Below are positions 1 to 7,295 of a stretch of 15,388 nucleotides of DNA, piece by piece. Numbering within the stretch: position 1 is the stretch's first letter; every line of letters begins with the position of its first letter. The stretch comes from Chloroflexota bacterium (lineage in GTDB: Bacteria; Chloroflexota; Anaerolineae; Anaerolineales; UBA4823). Location of the stretch: assembly GCA_023395675.1 (NCBI GenBank), contig JAEWYL010000084.1:1-15388 (forward strand). Direction: 5' to 3'. A model generated the notes under the pieces. It had not been told where the DNA came from and searched no databases. It was given only the letters and a program-made list of their open reading frames with translations. Position numbers and translations under genes: made by a program.

Positions 1-65
1 CTCACCACCAGAAGCGCCAGAAGCATATAACTGATCACCAGCCGCCAGCGGATGGAAGACAACAT
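1..65 (-). CDS. Probable sensor histidine kinase, N-terminal fragment (runs off left edge)
   Basis: Only the first 21 complete codons are in the window, starting at an ATG at 65-63. The peptide begins MLSSIRWRLV and continues with a hydrophobic run (ISYMLLALLVV). A short basic head followed at once by a first transmembrane helix is typical of membrane sensor histidine kinases, many of which open with an (I/L)RxRL(V/L)xSY pattern. An AGGAGA stretch lies about a dozen bases upstream, somewhat far for an ideal ribosome binding site. The gene follows the PDZ gene and, further back, an OmpR-type response regulator on the same strand, so it could encode the partner kinase. No sensor, HAMP, HisKA or ATPase domain is visible because the gene is cut. 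Any other protein with an N-terminal signal anchor remains possible. Confidence 0.5.
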   Translation of the reverse strand, partial: MLSSIRWRLVISYMLLALLVV

Positions 66-412
66 TGATCTCTATCTCTCCTGAGAAGCCAATCTCGAGC
101 CAGAAGGTGCCGCTGCCTGCTGCAGGCGGGGAAGCCCTGTTCCAGGCAGACAACCCTCAAAGGCTGAGACGTCTACGAACCAGGTTCTGCGAACTGCGCG
201 CCGGCGCGTACCCACGCAAAACCTGTGCTAATAATAGTTTTTCTGGTTGTTGAGGAAAGCGCCGGGCTGGCGCAGGCTTGGGCGCCCTCCCCAGCAACAT
301 CTGATTTTACGGATCGGTTCTTAATTGTATCCTTAACCCGTTTACTGGCGCGCGATCTCTCGCGCGCCAGCATTAAACGCTCCCCGTAAAGCAGCCGGCA
401 CATGGACCGGGC
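66..412. other. 347-base intergenic region between the PDZ gene and the putative kinase
   Basis: No convincing gene is present; short open frames here lack family resemblance and ribosome binding sites. The region holds the perfect hairpin at 345-370. It also holds two minus-strand -10-like hexamers, TACAAT at 324-329 and TATTAT at 231-236, neither with a good -35 element at normal spacing. The stretch 250-300 has several small GC-rich inverted repeats. It may supply the promoter and a long leader for the downstream kinase-like gene. Confidence 0.5.
345..370 (-). terminator. Perfect 11-bp GC hairpin downstream of the PDZ gene
   Basis: CTGGCGCGCGA at 345-355 is exactly complementary to 360-370, leaving a 4-base loop. 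On the minus strand the loop reads GAGA, a GNRA-type tetraloop. It begins 42 bases past the PDZ stop codon, where a transcript end would be expected. No U-run follows on the minus strand, so it may act as an mRNA 3'-end stabiliser or a Rho-assisted stop rather than a classic intrinsic terminator. Confidence 0.55.
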
Positions 413-1696
413 TCAGAGCTCCTCATCCGGCGTGACCGGGATGGGCGGCTCGAACTCGAAGCCAGGCGAGTCGAAGAAGAACAGGTCAAACTCATTCTGC
501 TCGCCGCCCTCATTATCGAACTGGAAGAAGCCCAGGGCTGACAGGCCCAGATAGGCTTCATTCTCGTCCAGCGGCGCCGCGCCGAGGGTAACCGTCACCT
601 CCGTGGGCTCGCTCTCACCCCTGGGATAGACCGTCAGGTTGAGGCTGTCGCCCGGCTGCCGGTTTTCCAACGCGGTTTCGATATCTTCCAGGCTCTCTAC
701 AGGCTGGCCCTCGATGGCAGTGATGCGGTCGCCGCGCTCCAGGCCGGCTTCCTCCGCCGGGCTGCCTTCATCCACATTGACCACCAGGATGGCCCGGTTG
801 ACCCCCTCGGGAAGGTCGGGCTTCTCAATTTCAAAGCCGCGTTCGAAGGGGGGGAATTCCTCGAACCTTTCGGGCAGGGGCAGGCCGCCCGGGCCTCTGC
901 GAAAGATGACATCGGAGGCGACGCCCACATGAACGCCCAAAAATGCTCTCCCCTCCTCCTCCGGATGCTCAGCCAGGGTGACTGTCACCTCCCGGGGCTC
1001 TTCATCCTCGCGTTCGACGGTCAGCGTGACTTCATCCCCGGGCTGGCGCGCCCCCAGCAGGTCCACCAGCGAGTTTTCGGGGGTGACCTCTTCACCATCT
1101 ACCGCAGTGATGAGATCTCCCTCCTGCAAACCGGCCTCTGCCGCAGGCGTATCCGGCAGGACCTCGACCACCCGCGCTCCTTCCGCACCGAAGAGGCGGA
1201 AGGCTCCGGAAGCTGCAAAGGGCATACCGCAGGAGCTTATGCCCAGATATGGGCTGCCGTTCTGCTCTCCGACCTCGACGGTGAAGGTACGCTCCTCATC
1301 GCCATGCCGGACTTCCAGCTCAACCGGATCACCGGGCTCCAGGTCGTCCAGAATACGGTGAAACTCCAGCGGCGAGTCCAGCACCTCCCCGTTCAAGCTC
1401 ATCAAGATGTCTCCACGAGCAAGCCCAGCCAGAGCCGCCGGACCCTCCGGATCGAGGGAGGTGATTACCAGGCCTTCCCCGGCCGTATCCCCCTGCAGGG
1501 CCGGTATCCAGGCTGCCTCGGGCAGGTTCACCTGGACCTCTGGTAGAGGATTATTTGGTTCTTGCAGCTCCGCGGCCAGGGCCGGTACACTCCGGAGCGC
1601 CAGGTACGCCAGGGCTGCCCCACCGGCTGCGCCGACGCCCAGCACGGTGAAGAAAGCCAGCCCGCCAATCAGGATCCAGATCCATCTTCGTTTCAT
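413..1696 (-). CDS. Membrane-anchored protein with three PDZ domains and no protease domain
   Basis: This 427-residue protein starts with a basic head (MKRRW) and one hydrophobic segment at residues 6-35, a signal anchor or uncleaved signal peptide, so the rest should lie outside the membrane. Three PDZ domains follow at about 75-145, 173-243 and 302-372. Each has the (S/T)PA..AGL..GD.I...(G/D)G core, and each is followed by an (F/Y)LG(I/V/L) strand as in HtrA proteins. No Ser/His/Asp protease domain is visible. The tail (390-427) is rich in Phe, Asp and Glu. Such PDZ domains usually bind protein C-termini, so an adaptor or sensor role outside the membrane is inferred. The ATG at 1696 was chosen because it begins the basic head of the signal anchor. 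GGAGG lies 13 bases upstream and a closer GGAAAG is present. A longer frame reaches 1807, but its extra residues look non-coding. The neighbours are a response regulator gene upstream and a kinase-like gene downstream. Confidence 0.85.
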   Translation of the reverse strand: MKRRWIWILIGGLAFFTVLGVGAAGGAALAYLALRSVPALAAELQEPNNPLPEVQVNLPEAAWIPALQGDTAGEGLVITSLDPEGPAALAGLARGDILMSLNGEVLDSPLEFHRILDDLEPGDPVELEVRHGDEERTFTVEVGEQNGSPYLGISSCGMPFAASGAFRLFGAEGARVVEVLPDTPAAEAGLQEGDLITAVDGEEVTPENSLVDLLGARQPGDEVTLTVEREDEEPREVTVTLAEHPEEEGRAFLGVHVGVASDVIFRRGPGGLPLPERFEEFPPFERGFEIEKPDLPEGVNRAILVVNVDEGSPAEEAGLERGDRITAIEGQPVESLEDIETALENRQPGDSLNLTVYPRGESEPTEVTVTLGAAPLDENEAYLGLSALGFFQFDNEGGEQNEFDLFFFDSPGFEFEPPIPVTPDEEL

Positions 1697-2010
1697 TTTC
1701 TTTCCGTAACCTCCAGCACGCATCAGGTTTCTTTCGATGGGCGGCACACCGGTGCTGCTGTGGTTGTGCTCCAGGGTAGGGCTTCCACAGGCTGCCCCCC
1801 CCTGCACCCAACAACCTCTTTTTTAGCTCCGGAGGCTTCCCGCCGATCACGATATGATTGATTTTAGGCAATGGAGGTTACAGGACCTTTGCGCCCGGGT
1901 TAAGGTTTCGCAACCTAAGGGAAAAAAGGGGAGGATGGTTTGTGCGCTGGCCCGCTAGCGCACAAACCATCCTAAAGGATTTTTTTATTTCGCTTCTACT
2001 ATCTTGCCGG
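1697..2010. other. 314-base intergenic region upstream of the PDZ gene
   Basis: This stretch separates the response regulator stop codon from the PDZ start. Its main content is the long hairpin at 1933-1972, treated separately. A smaller minus-strand hairpin (AGGTT, loop GCGA, AACCT) lies around 1902-1918. It should hold the PDZ promoter, but I see no convincing -35/-10 pair; TAAAAT at about 1861-1866 on the minus strand is the best -10 candidate. No gene is supported here. Confidence 0.45.
1933..1972 (-). terminator. Strong 16-bp perfect hairpin, probably a bidirectional terminator
   Basis: Bases 1933-1948 are exactly complementary to 1957-1972, with an 8-base loop. The stem starts 39 bases past the response regulator stop. 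On the minus strand it is followed within a few bases by a run of six T (complement of the A-run at 1922-1927), fitting an intrinsic terminator for that gene. On the plus strand a T-run at 1980-1986 follows, though no plus-strand gene reads into it. A stem this long and perfect is more than termination requires. Confidence 0.75.
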
Positions 2011-2709
2011 TCAGCGCTGGAATTTATAGCCCAGGCCGCGCACGGTCACGATCCAGCGGGGGTTCGACGGGTCTTCTTCGAGCTTTTCTCGCAGGTGGCG
2101 GATATGGACGTCCACGGTGCGGTCGTAACCCACCGGGGCATCATAACCCCAGACCGCTTCGATCAGCGCCGAGCGGTTGAAAATGCGGTCGGGATGGCTG
2201 GCGAGATAGTGGAGCAGGCGGAATTCGGTTGCGGTGAGGAGCACGATCTTCCCATCCCGGGTGACCTGCAGCGCCTCGAGATCCAGTTCCAGGTTCCCGA
2301 AAATGAGCCGGTCCGTCCCGGTGGCCCCGGCCAGGTCGCCGTAGGCGCGGCGCAGCAATGCGCGCAGGCGGGCGATCAGCTCGCGCAGCCTGTAGGGCTT
2401 GACCACGTAGTCGTCCGCACCCAGCTCCAAACCCAGCACCTTATCCAGCTCCTCGTCCCGGGCGGTGAGCATCAGAATGGGCATGCGCCGTCCTTCCTGG
2501 CGCAGGATACGGCAGACATCAAACCCGCTGATGTCCGGCAGGCGCACATCCAGCAGGATGAGATGCGGATCCCGGGTGCGGGCCATATCCAGGGCGCGCT
2601 CGCCGTCCGCCGCCCAGAGAGTCTGAAAGCCCTCTTTTGAGAGCCCGTATTCCAGGCCGCGGGCCACCGCGCGTTCATCTTCTACGATCAGGATTCGTTC
2701 GCCAGCCAT
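2011..2709 (-). CDS. OmpR/PhoB-family response regulator
   Basis: This two-component transcription regulator has 232 residues. The receiver domain (about 4-117) has the acidic pair E10/D11, phospho-acceptor D54 in LILLDVRLPD, T82 and the conserved K104 in DDYVVKPYRLREL. A winged-helix DNA-binding domain follows at about 133-231, with the TATEFRLLHYLASHPDRIF and RTVDVHIRHLREKL segments and the terminal VRGLGYKF typical of OmpR/PhoB. Phosphorylation on the Asp by a partner kinase should control DNA binding. A GTG codon precedes this ATG directly. The ATG at 2709 is preferred because GAGG lies 5 bases upstream. The gene sits 42 bases after the PAP2 gene and may be last in that operon. No kinase gene adjoins it directly; the nearest candidate is at the left edge, beyond the PDZ gene. 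Confidence 0.93.
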   Translation of the reverse strand: MAGERILIVEDERAVARGLEYGLSKEGFQTLWAADGERALDMARTRDPHLILLDVRLPDISGFDVCRILRQEGRRMPILMLTARDEELDKVLGLELGADDYVVKPYRLRELIARLRALLRRAYGDLAGATGTDRLIFGNLELDLEALQVTRDGKIVLLTATEFRLLHYLASHPDRIFNRSALIEAVWGYDAPVGYDRTVDVHIRHLREKLEEDPSNPRWIVTVRGLGYKFQR

Positions 2710-2751
2710 CACTGCCTCAGCAATAGGGACCGGAGCGAGTTCACCGGCCGC

Positions 2752-3819
2752 CTATATCGTGCGGTCTATCTGCGAGCGAGGCGGCGAGGTCGGAGCCTGC
2801 ACAGACCGTCCTGAATGTTCACTCTGTGCCAGGCCGAGGCGGATAAACAGGGCGGGCGCAGCCGCGGACATCCACAGGCCGACCAGGGCATAACGCAGAT
2901 AGCGCAGCAGATAAGACAACAGGGCCTCATCTCGGGGGAAGAGCTCTCCGAGGCCGAACCAGAGCAGCAGCACCCCAACCAGTCCGATGGGATAGCGGGC
3001 GAGACGTTTCCAGGTTTCCCCGCCCGCGTTGAAACCGCCCGCCGAGCGCAGCCACAGGGCGCCGGCGCCGAGCCCGAAGAGGGCCCCGGCGCTGGTGAAG
3101 ACACCAGCCAGGGCCAGCGGATCGAGAGCCTCCTGCGGCTGGGCCAGCACAGCCAGGTCCAGCCACTCCTGTGGCAGGGTCCAGGCGCTCAGACTCAAGC
3201 GGGCCAGGGCGGAGACCAGGACCAGAACCAGGCTGGCCCCAAAGACCGCCAGGATCGAGTCGCCGAGCGAGAGCCTCTTTAACCTGGCTGCAAGCATGGG
3301 CTCCAGCCGCCGGAAACCCCATACCAGGGCAAAACCGGCTGCCCAGCCCAGGAGAACATCGGTCGGGAAGTGCATCCCCACGTAGAGGCGAGAAAGGCCG
3401 ATCAGGAAAACCAGCAGCAGAGCGAGGCCCCAGGCCAGCCTCCGGCGGGAGGGCAGGCGGTGAGAGGTGACGGCTGCTATCAACCCCCAGACTGAAGCCG
3501 AGTTCTGGGCGTGACCGGAGGGAGCTCCGAAGGTGGTCTCGCTGTCGAAAGTCTGCACGGCGCGGTCGTAAAAGAACGGGCGGGGGGCATGAAAGACCAG
3601 TTTCAGGGCGTGGTTCAGCCCGGCGCTGATGAGCAGGATCAGGCCTACCCGAAGTCCTAGGGCCGCATCCACGCACCAGTACAGGATCGGCATGATCATG
3701 AGGAAAAATTCTTCGTCTCCCAGGAAAGACACCGCCCGCATCGGTAGGGCCAGCCAATCCCCCAGGTTTTGTAAAAATAGGACCAGGGTGATCCCAAGGT
3801 CGAGAACTGGGTTTTGCAT
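2752..3819 (-). CDS. PAP2-family membrane phosphatase
   Basis: This 355-residue polytopic membrane protein carries the complete three-part PAP2 signature: K73-x6-R80-P81, then P100-S101-G102-H103, then S143-R144-x5-H150 with D154 close behind. In this family the two histidines perform phosphate transfer and the Lys/Arg residues bind phosphate. Substrates are usually lipid phosphates such as phosphatidate or undecaprenyl pyrophosphate; which one applies here cannot be read from sequence. The C-terminal half (about 170-340) adds several more hydrophobic helices, making it longer than minimal bacterial PAP2 enzymes of 200-250 residues. The ATG at 3819 is chosen because AGGAG lies 6 bases upstream and it leaves 19 bases after the MFS stop. 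The longer frame to 3900 would overlap the MFS gene. Confidence 0.9.
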   Translation of the reverse strand: MQNPVLDLGITLVLFLQNLGDWLALPMRAVSFLGDEEFFLMIMPILYWCVDAALGLRVGLILLISAGLNHALKLVFHAPRPFFYDRAVQTFDSETTFGAPSGHAQNSASVWGLIAAVTSHRLPSRRRLAWGLALLLVFLIGLSRLYVGMHFPTDVLLGWAAGFALVWGFRRLEPMLAARLKRLSLGDSILAVFGASLVLVLVSALARLSLSAWTLPQEWLDLAVLAQPQEALDPLALAGVFTSAGALFGLGAGALWLRSAGGFNAGGETWKRLARYPIGLVGVLLLWFGLGELFPRDEALLSYLLRYLRYALVGLWMSAAAPALFIRLGLAQSEHSGRSVQAPTSPPRSQIDRTI

Positions 3820-3838
3820 CGTGATCTCCTGTGTGTGT

Positions 3839-5095
3839 TTATTCCCTGCTGGTCTCTGGTGGCTTTTTTCCTCTTGCTGCCAGCCCGCGCAGGCCGGCAA
3901 ATAGGACAGGCGGCCTGCCGCGGTCCTGTTTCAGCGCCAGGTGACCGGTCTCCGGCAGGACCGGAGCTTCCGGCCTCTCACGCGTTGTCTGTAAGGCGAG
4001 AAAGATGAGAGTGACGAGTGCGGAAAGGGCGATCAGAATCATGGAAGCGGCATACACCCGGCCCGGGCTGTGGCTGTATAAAACGCCCGCCAGCAGCGGC
4101 GCCAGGATGACGGCTAACGAGGTGCAGGTCTCCACCATGCCGTAGGCAAGGCCCATGCTGGATTCCTGGACCAGGGTGCGGGCCTGGGCGGTTGCCAGCG
4201 AGCGGGCTGTCCGGTAACCGCCCAGGAGAAAGAAAGCCAGGGCAAACCAGGGCGCCTGGCCGCGCCAGAGGAGAAAAGCAAAGAGACCTACTCCAATCTG
4301 GGCGGCCAAGAACCCTATGCGGGCCGGGAGCTGGCCCAATACCAGGTTCAGAATGACGACCCCAAGACTGCCCATGAAGTACAGGCTGCCGATTGCGCTC
4401 AGGTTGAGCCCGTGCACCGACTGGAGGGCGTTGGGTGTAAGCGGTTGTGGCAGGTACAGCGCAAAGTTTACCAGGAAGATCAGGCCCATAAAACCGGCAA
4501 AGGTCCGGTTGGTGAAAATCTGAAACCGGCTTCTGCCGGGCTCTGCACGCTCGACCGCCTGCGGCCTGACCAGCAGGATCAGGAGGGTGGAGAGGGCGAA
4601 GATCAGCGCCGCAGCCTGAAAGATCGAGCGGTAGCCGTAGCGCTCCCCGAGCCAGCCCCCCAGCCAGGGACCCGCCATCGCGCCGAGATGGTAGCTGGCG
4701 GAGACCAGGGTCAGCGCTCTGCCCACCGACCAGGAGCCGCGCGCGGCGGTGACATAGCTGGAGAGCGGGGCCAGCACGAACAGGGTGACGCCGTAGAGCA
4801 GCAGGCCCGCCGTGAACAGAGGCAGCCCGGTCGCCAGGCCCATCAGGGTGGCCGCGAGCGCTCCGAGCATCCAGGCGGCAGCCAGGACCGGCTTGCGGCC
4901 GATGCGGTCGGCCAGGTAACCGGCGGGAACATGGGCCAGGGCGCCCGCAGTCCCGAAAGCGCCAAGGATGGCGCCAATATCCAGGGGAGAGGCGCCCAGC
5001 TCCTCCAGATAGAGCGTTTGAAAGGGCAGAAAGGAGGCCTCACCCAGGCCCCAGGTAAAGAGGGCGAGGGTGATAAATAGTAAGCTGCGGTTCAT
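3839..5095 (-). CDS. Major facilitator superfamily transporter
   Basis: This 418-residue protein is almost entirely hydrophobic, with about twelve membrane helices. The loop between helices 2 and 3 carries motif A of the superfamily, GYLADRIGRK at residues 59-68. A longer cytoplasmic loop rich in charged residues (about 183-193, RPQAVERAEPGR) separates the two six-helix halves. It resembles the drug/sugar-exporter-like MFS branch, but the substrate cannot be assigned. The start ATG overlaps the stop of the upstream esterase by 4 bases (ATGA, 5092-5095), which indicates one mRNA and translational coupling. The C-terminal tail after the last helix is about 45 residues, basic and proline-containing. 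Confidence 0.88.
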   Translation of the reverse strand: MNRSLLFITLALFTWGLGEASFLPFQTLYLEELGASPLDIGAILGAFGTAGALAHVPAGYLADRIGRKPVLAAAWMLGALAATLMGLATGLPLFTAGLLLYGVTLFVLAPLSSYVTAARGSWSVGRALTLVSASYHLGAMAGPWLGGWLGERYGYRSIFQAAALIFALSTLLILLVRPQAVERAEPGRSRFQIFTNRTFAGFMGLIFLVNFALYLPQPLTPNALQSVHGLNLSAIGSLYFMGSLGVVILNLVLGQLPARIGFLAAQIGVGLFAFLLWRGQAPWFALAFFLLGGYRTARSLATAQARTLVQESSMGLAYGMVETCTSLAVILAPLLAGVLYSHSPGRVYAASMILIALSALVTLIFLALQTTRERPEAPVLPETGHLALKQDRGRPPVLFAGLRGLAARGKKPPETSRE

Positions 5096-5946
5096 GCCGG
5101 ATCGCCCTGTTTCCCGGATGGGGCCGGACCGCTGCGCTCCTGCCCTGGCACCCTGCTCTGTGGGTCTGCCGCCATCCCATCCCGGGCGTCTCCGCGTGTA
5201 ATGAAGTCTGAGATAGCGGCAAACAGTTTGCTGCGCTCCTGATCTAGGGTGATGACATGCCCGCTGTTCTCCAGCCAGAGCATTTCTTTGCCGGCGCTCC
5301 CCAGGCGGTTGTAGATTTTGGGCATGCTCTCCGGGTCAATGGCATCTCCGCCCGAGTCGCCGCGGGCGTGAACGAGAAGCGCCGGGACGGTCACCTGCGG
5401 GAGAGCGTCTCGCATGGCGACCAGCAGGTCGCGCACCTCTGCCAGCGCCCGGGAGGGGTAGTAAGGATACTCCACGTGGCGCGAGGCCGCGGCGGCATCA
5501 CGCCAGTGCATGGGACCCTTGGGGATGCGAGGCATCAGATGGGACAGGATCTCGGCATAAGGCAGGCGGGGATCGTCCCGCAGAGCGTAGGGAGCAGACA
5601 TCGCCACCACCCCGGCCACCGGATAGCGAGCCGCGAAGAGCAGGGAGAGGGCGCCGCCCAGTGAGAGGCCCAGTACGTAGATTTGATCCGAGACGCCGGC
5701 CAGCAGGCGCCAGCCGGTTTCTAAATCGGCCAGCCAGTCCTCCCAACGGGCGCGCAGCAGATCTTCCGGGCGGGTGGCGTGGCCCGTAAGGCGCAGGCCC
5801 AGTACCGCATGTCCCTGACCGGCGAGGTATTCACCCAGGGGTCGCATCTCCCGGGGCGTACCGGTAAAGCCGTGCACCAGCAGGCAGCCGGAGCCGCCTC
5901 CGGGGAAGAAAAAAGGCTCTGCCGTCTCCAGGATTAAATGCCCCAT
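5092..5946 (-). CDS. Alpha/beta hydrolase, Est30-type carboxylesterase / monoacylglycerol lipase-like
   Basis: This 284-residue cytoplasmic hydrolase has the oxyanion segment LLVHGFTGTP (22-31), the nucleophile elbow GLSLGG with Ser95, and the terminal catalytic His230 in NSGHVITLDQE. That last segment closely matches the thermostable carboxylesterase Est30 of Geobacillus. The acid is most likely Asp197 (VHARGD) or Asp201/204, because a short SGG insertion makes the alignment ambiguous. The family cleaves short- to medium-chain esters or monoacylglycerols; the substrate here is unknown. The ATG at 5946 has GAGG 8 bases upstream. An in-frame ATG at 5967, 7 bases after the peptidase stop, has no ribosome binding site. 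The C-terminal 30 residues are polar, Pro/Gly-rich and probably unstructured. The stop overlaps the MFS start. Confidence 0.9.
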   Translation of the reverse strand: MGHLILETAEPFFFPGGGSGCLLVHGFTGTPREMRPLGEYLAGQGHAVLGLRLTGHATRPEDLLRARWEDWLADLETGWRLLAGVSDQIYVLGLSLGGALSLLFAARYPVAGVVAMSAPYALRDDPRLPYAEILSHLMPRIPKGPMHWRDAAAASRHVEYPYYPSRALAEVRDLLVAMRDALPQVTVPALLVHARGDSGGDAIDPESMPKIYNRLGSAGKEMLWLENSGHVITLDQERSKLFAAISDFITRGDARDGMAADPQSRVPGQERSGPAPSGKQGDPA

Positions 5947-5974
5947 TTTGCCAACCTCGCCGCGCATGGGCTGT

Positions 5975-7099
5975 TCAGGTCCCGATCGAAATCAGGTCCC
6001 GGGGTAGATCGCTCAAAACCTCGCAGCCTTCCTGGGTCACAATGACGTTATCCTCGATCCTCACCCCGTTGTCCCCGGGCAGGTAGATGCCCGGCTCGAT
6101 GGTAAAGGCCATGCCGGGCTCGAGGATTTCGTCGTTCCCGGCGCGGATATAAGGCTCCTCGTGGGCATCCAAGCCCAGCCCGTGCCCGGTACGGTGGATG
6201 AAAAATTCTCCATAGCCGGCAGCCTCGATCACCTGGCGGGCCGCCCGGTCCACTGCGGCGGCTGAAACGCCGGGCCGCACGGCAGCCTGAGCGGCCAGGT
6301 TGGCCTCTTTCACCAACCGGGCGATCTCCCGCAGGCGCGGCTCCACCTCGCCAATGGCGAAGGTGCGGGTCAGGTCTGAGAAGTATCGCTCTGTGCTGGC
6401 GCCCCAGTCTATCACCAGCAGATCGCCCGGGACGATCAGGCGGTTTGTGGGGGAGGCGTGCGGGTTGGCGCTGTTGGGACCGGCTGAGACGATGGGAGCG
6501 AATGGCATCTCCGGGTCCGACCCGTGGCGGTAGAGCTGCAGCGTGAGTTCAGAGGCGAGCTCGCGCTCGCTCGTACCCGGACGTATAGACGGCAGGGCAG
6601 CGTTCAGCGCCCGCTGGGCAATATCCACCGCCCGGCGCATCGCCGCTGCCTCGGAGGGGTCTTTAATCCGGCGCAGCGAGGCGACCAGGTCTGCGCCGCT
6701 CACAAACCGCCCCTGTGGAAGCGCCTCTTCCAGTAGGCGCAGTTCCAGGAAACGCAGGCGCAGCGGCTCTACGCCGATCACCCCGTTTTCGAGTTCCAAA
6801 GTCCGCACAGCCTGCTGGAAAGCCTCGGGCCAGCGCGACGGATCCTCGCCGTAGGTGAAAGCCCGCAGCGGGAAGGATACCGACTGTACCTTGGCGGCTT
6901 CCAGCTCGGGCAGGACGATACAGGGGGTGTCGTGGATGGGAAAGAGGGCGACTACGGGCCTTTCCATCAGGTGGAAGTTCAGCCCGGTCAGGTAATACAG
7001 GCTGGGACCCGGGTTCAGTGCGATTGCGTTCAGCCCGGAGCGCTCGATAGCGCCGGCAAGCCGTCTCTGGCGGGCATTGTAGAGGGTCTGCATATCCAC
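5975..7099 (-). CDS. M24B-family metallopeptidase, Xaa-Pro peptidase-like
   Basis: This 374-residue protein has a creatinase-type N-terminal domain (about 1-140) and a pita-bread catalytic domain. All five metal ligands of the M24 family are present: D231, D242, H306, E335 and E349, within VIDWGASTERYFSD, HRTGHGLGLD, TIEPGIY and VRIEDN. The GPNSANPHASPTNR segment matches Xaa-Pro aminopeptidases and dipeptidases, which release residues before proline and need two divalent metals. Aminopeptidase and dipeptidase cannot be separated from sequence. The start is probably GTG at 7099, because GGAGGAG lies 8 bases upstream. The ATG two codons later would have a 14-base gap, and the longer frame to 7246 crosses the promoter. 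It is the first gene of the minus-strand operon. Confidence 0.9.
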   Translation of the reverse strand: MDMQTLYNARQRRLAGAIERSGLNAIALNPGPSLYYLTGLNFHLMERPVVALFPIHDTPCIVLPELEAAKVQSVSFPLRAFTYGEDPSRWPEAFQQAVRTLELENGVIGVEPLRLRFLELRLLEEALPQGRFVSGADLVASLRRIKDPSEAAAMRRAVDIAQRALNAALPSIRPGTSERELASELTLQLYRHGSDPEMPFAPIVSAGPNSANPHASPTNRLIVPGDLLVIDWGASTERYFSDLTRTFAIGEVEPRLREIARLVKEANLAAQAAVRPGVSAAAVDRAARQVIEAAGYGEFFIHRTGHGLGLDAHEEPYIRAGNDEILEPGMAFTIEPGIYLPGDNGVRIEDNVIVTQEGCEVLSDLPRDLISIGT

Positions 7100-7166
7100 G
7101 GGGTTTTCTCCTCCATGAAGGACAGCGATTGCATAAGGTAGGTCAGGGAGCGGGCGGTATCCATAA

Positions 7167-7195
7167 ATTATACTCGTCCAGCCTGCATCTGTCCC
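7167..7195 (-). promoter_or_regulatory. Sigma70-type promoter for the peptidase operon
   Basis: On the minus strand a perfect TATAAT (7167-7172) lies 17 bases from GGGACA (7190-7195; four of six match TTGACA). Transcription would start near 7160, giving a leader of about 60 bases before the GTG at 7099. A plus-strand TATACT at 7169-7174 overlaps this -10 and could serve the divergent gene, but it lacks a clear -35. Confidence 0.6.
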
Positions 7196-7295
7196 AAACT
7201 GGGTTCGATGGGGTGCACGCAAGAATAGATTGAAGGCGTCGCCCAAAGAGCATCCCCAAACAATCGTTCTCCATAGCGGATCGAAGAGGCCGAAA

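Noticed and set aside
929..1546. Plus-strand open frame of 205 codons opposite the PDZ gene
   Set aside because: It is antisense to PDZ domains 1 and 2, with no ribosome binding site and no recognisable fold.
1858..2640. Plus-strand open frame of 260 codons opposite the response regulator
   Set aside because: The minus strand encodes an unmistakable OmpR-type regulator; the antisense frame is a high-GC shadow and crosses the hairpin at 1933-1972.
2927..3757. 276-codon minus-strand frame overlapping the PAP2 gene
   Set aside because: It is in a different frame on the same strand and is rich in Pro, Arg and Gly. The PAP2 frame carries all catalytic motifs and a good ribosome binding site.
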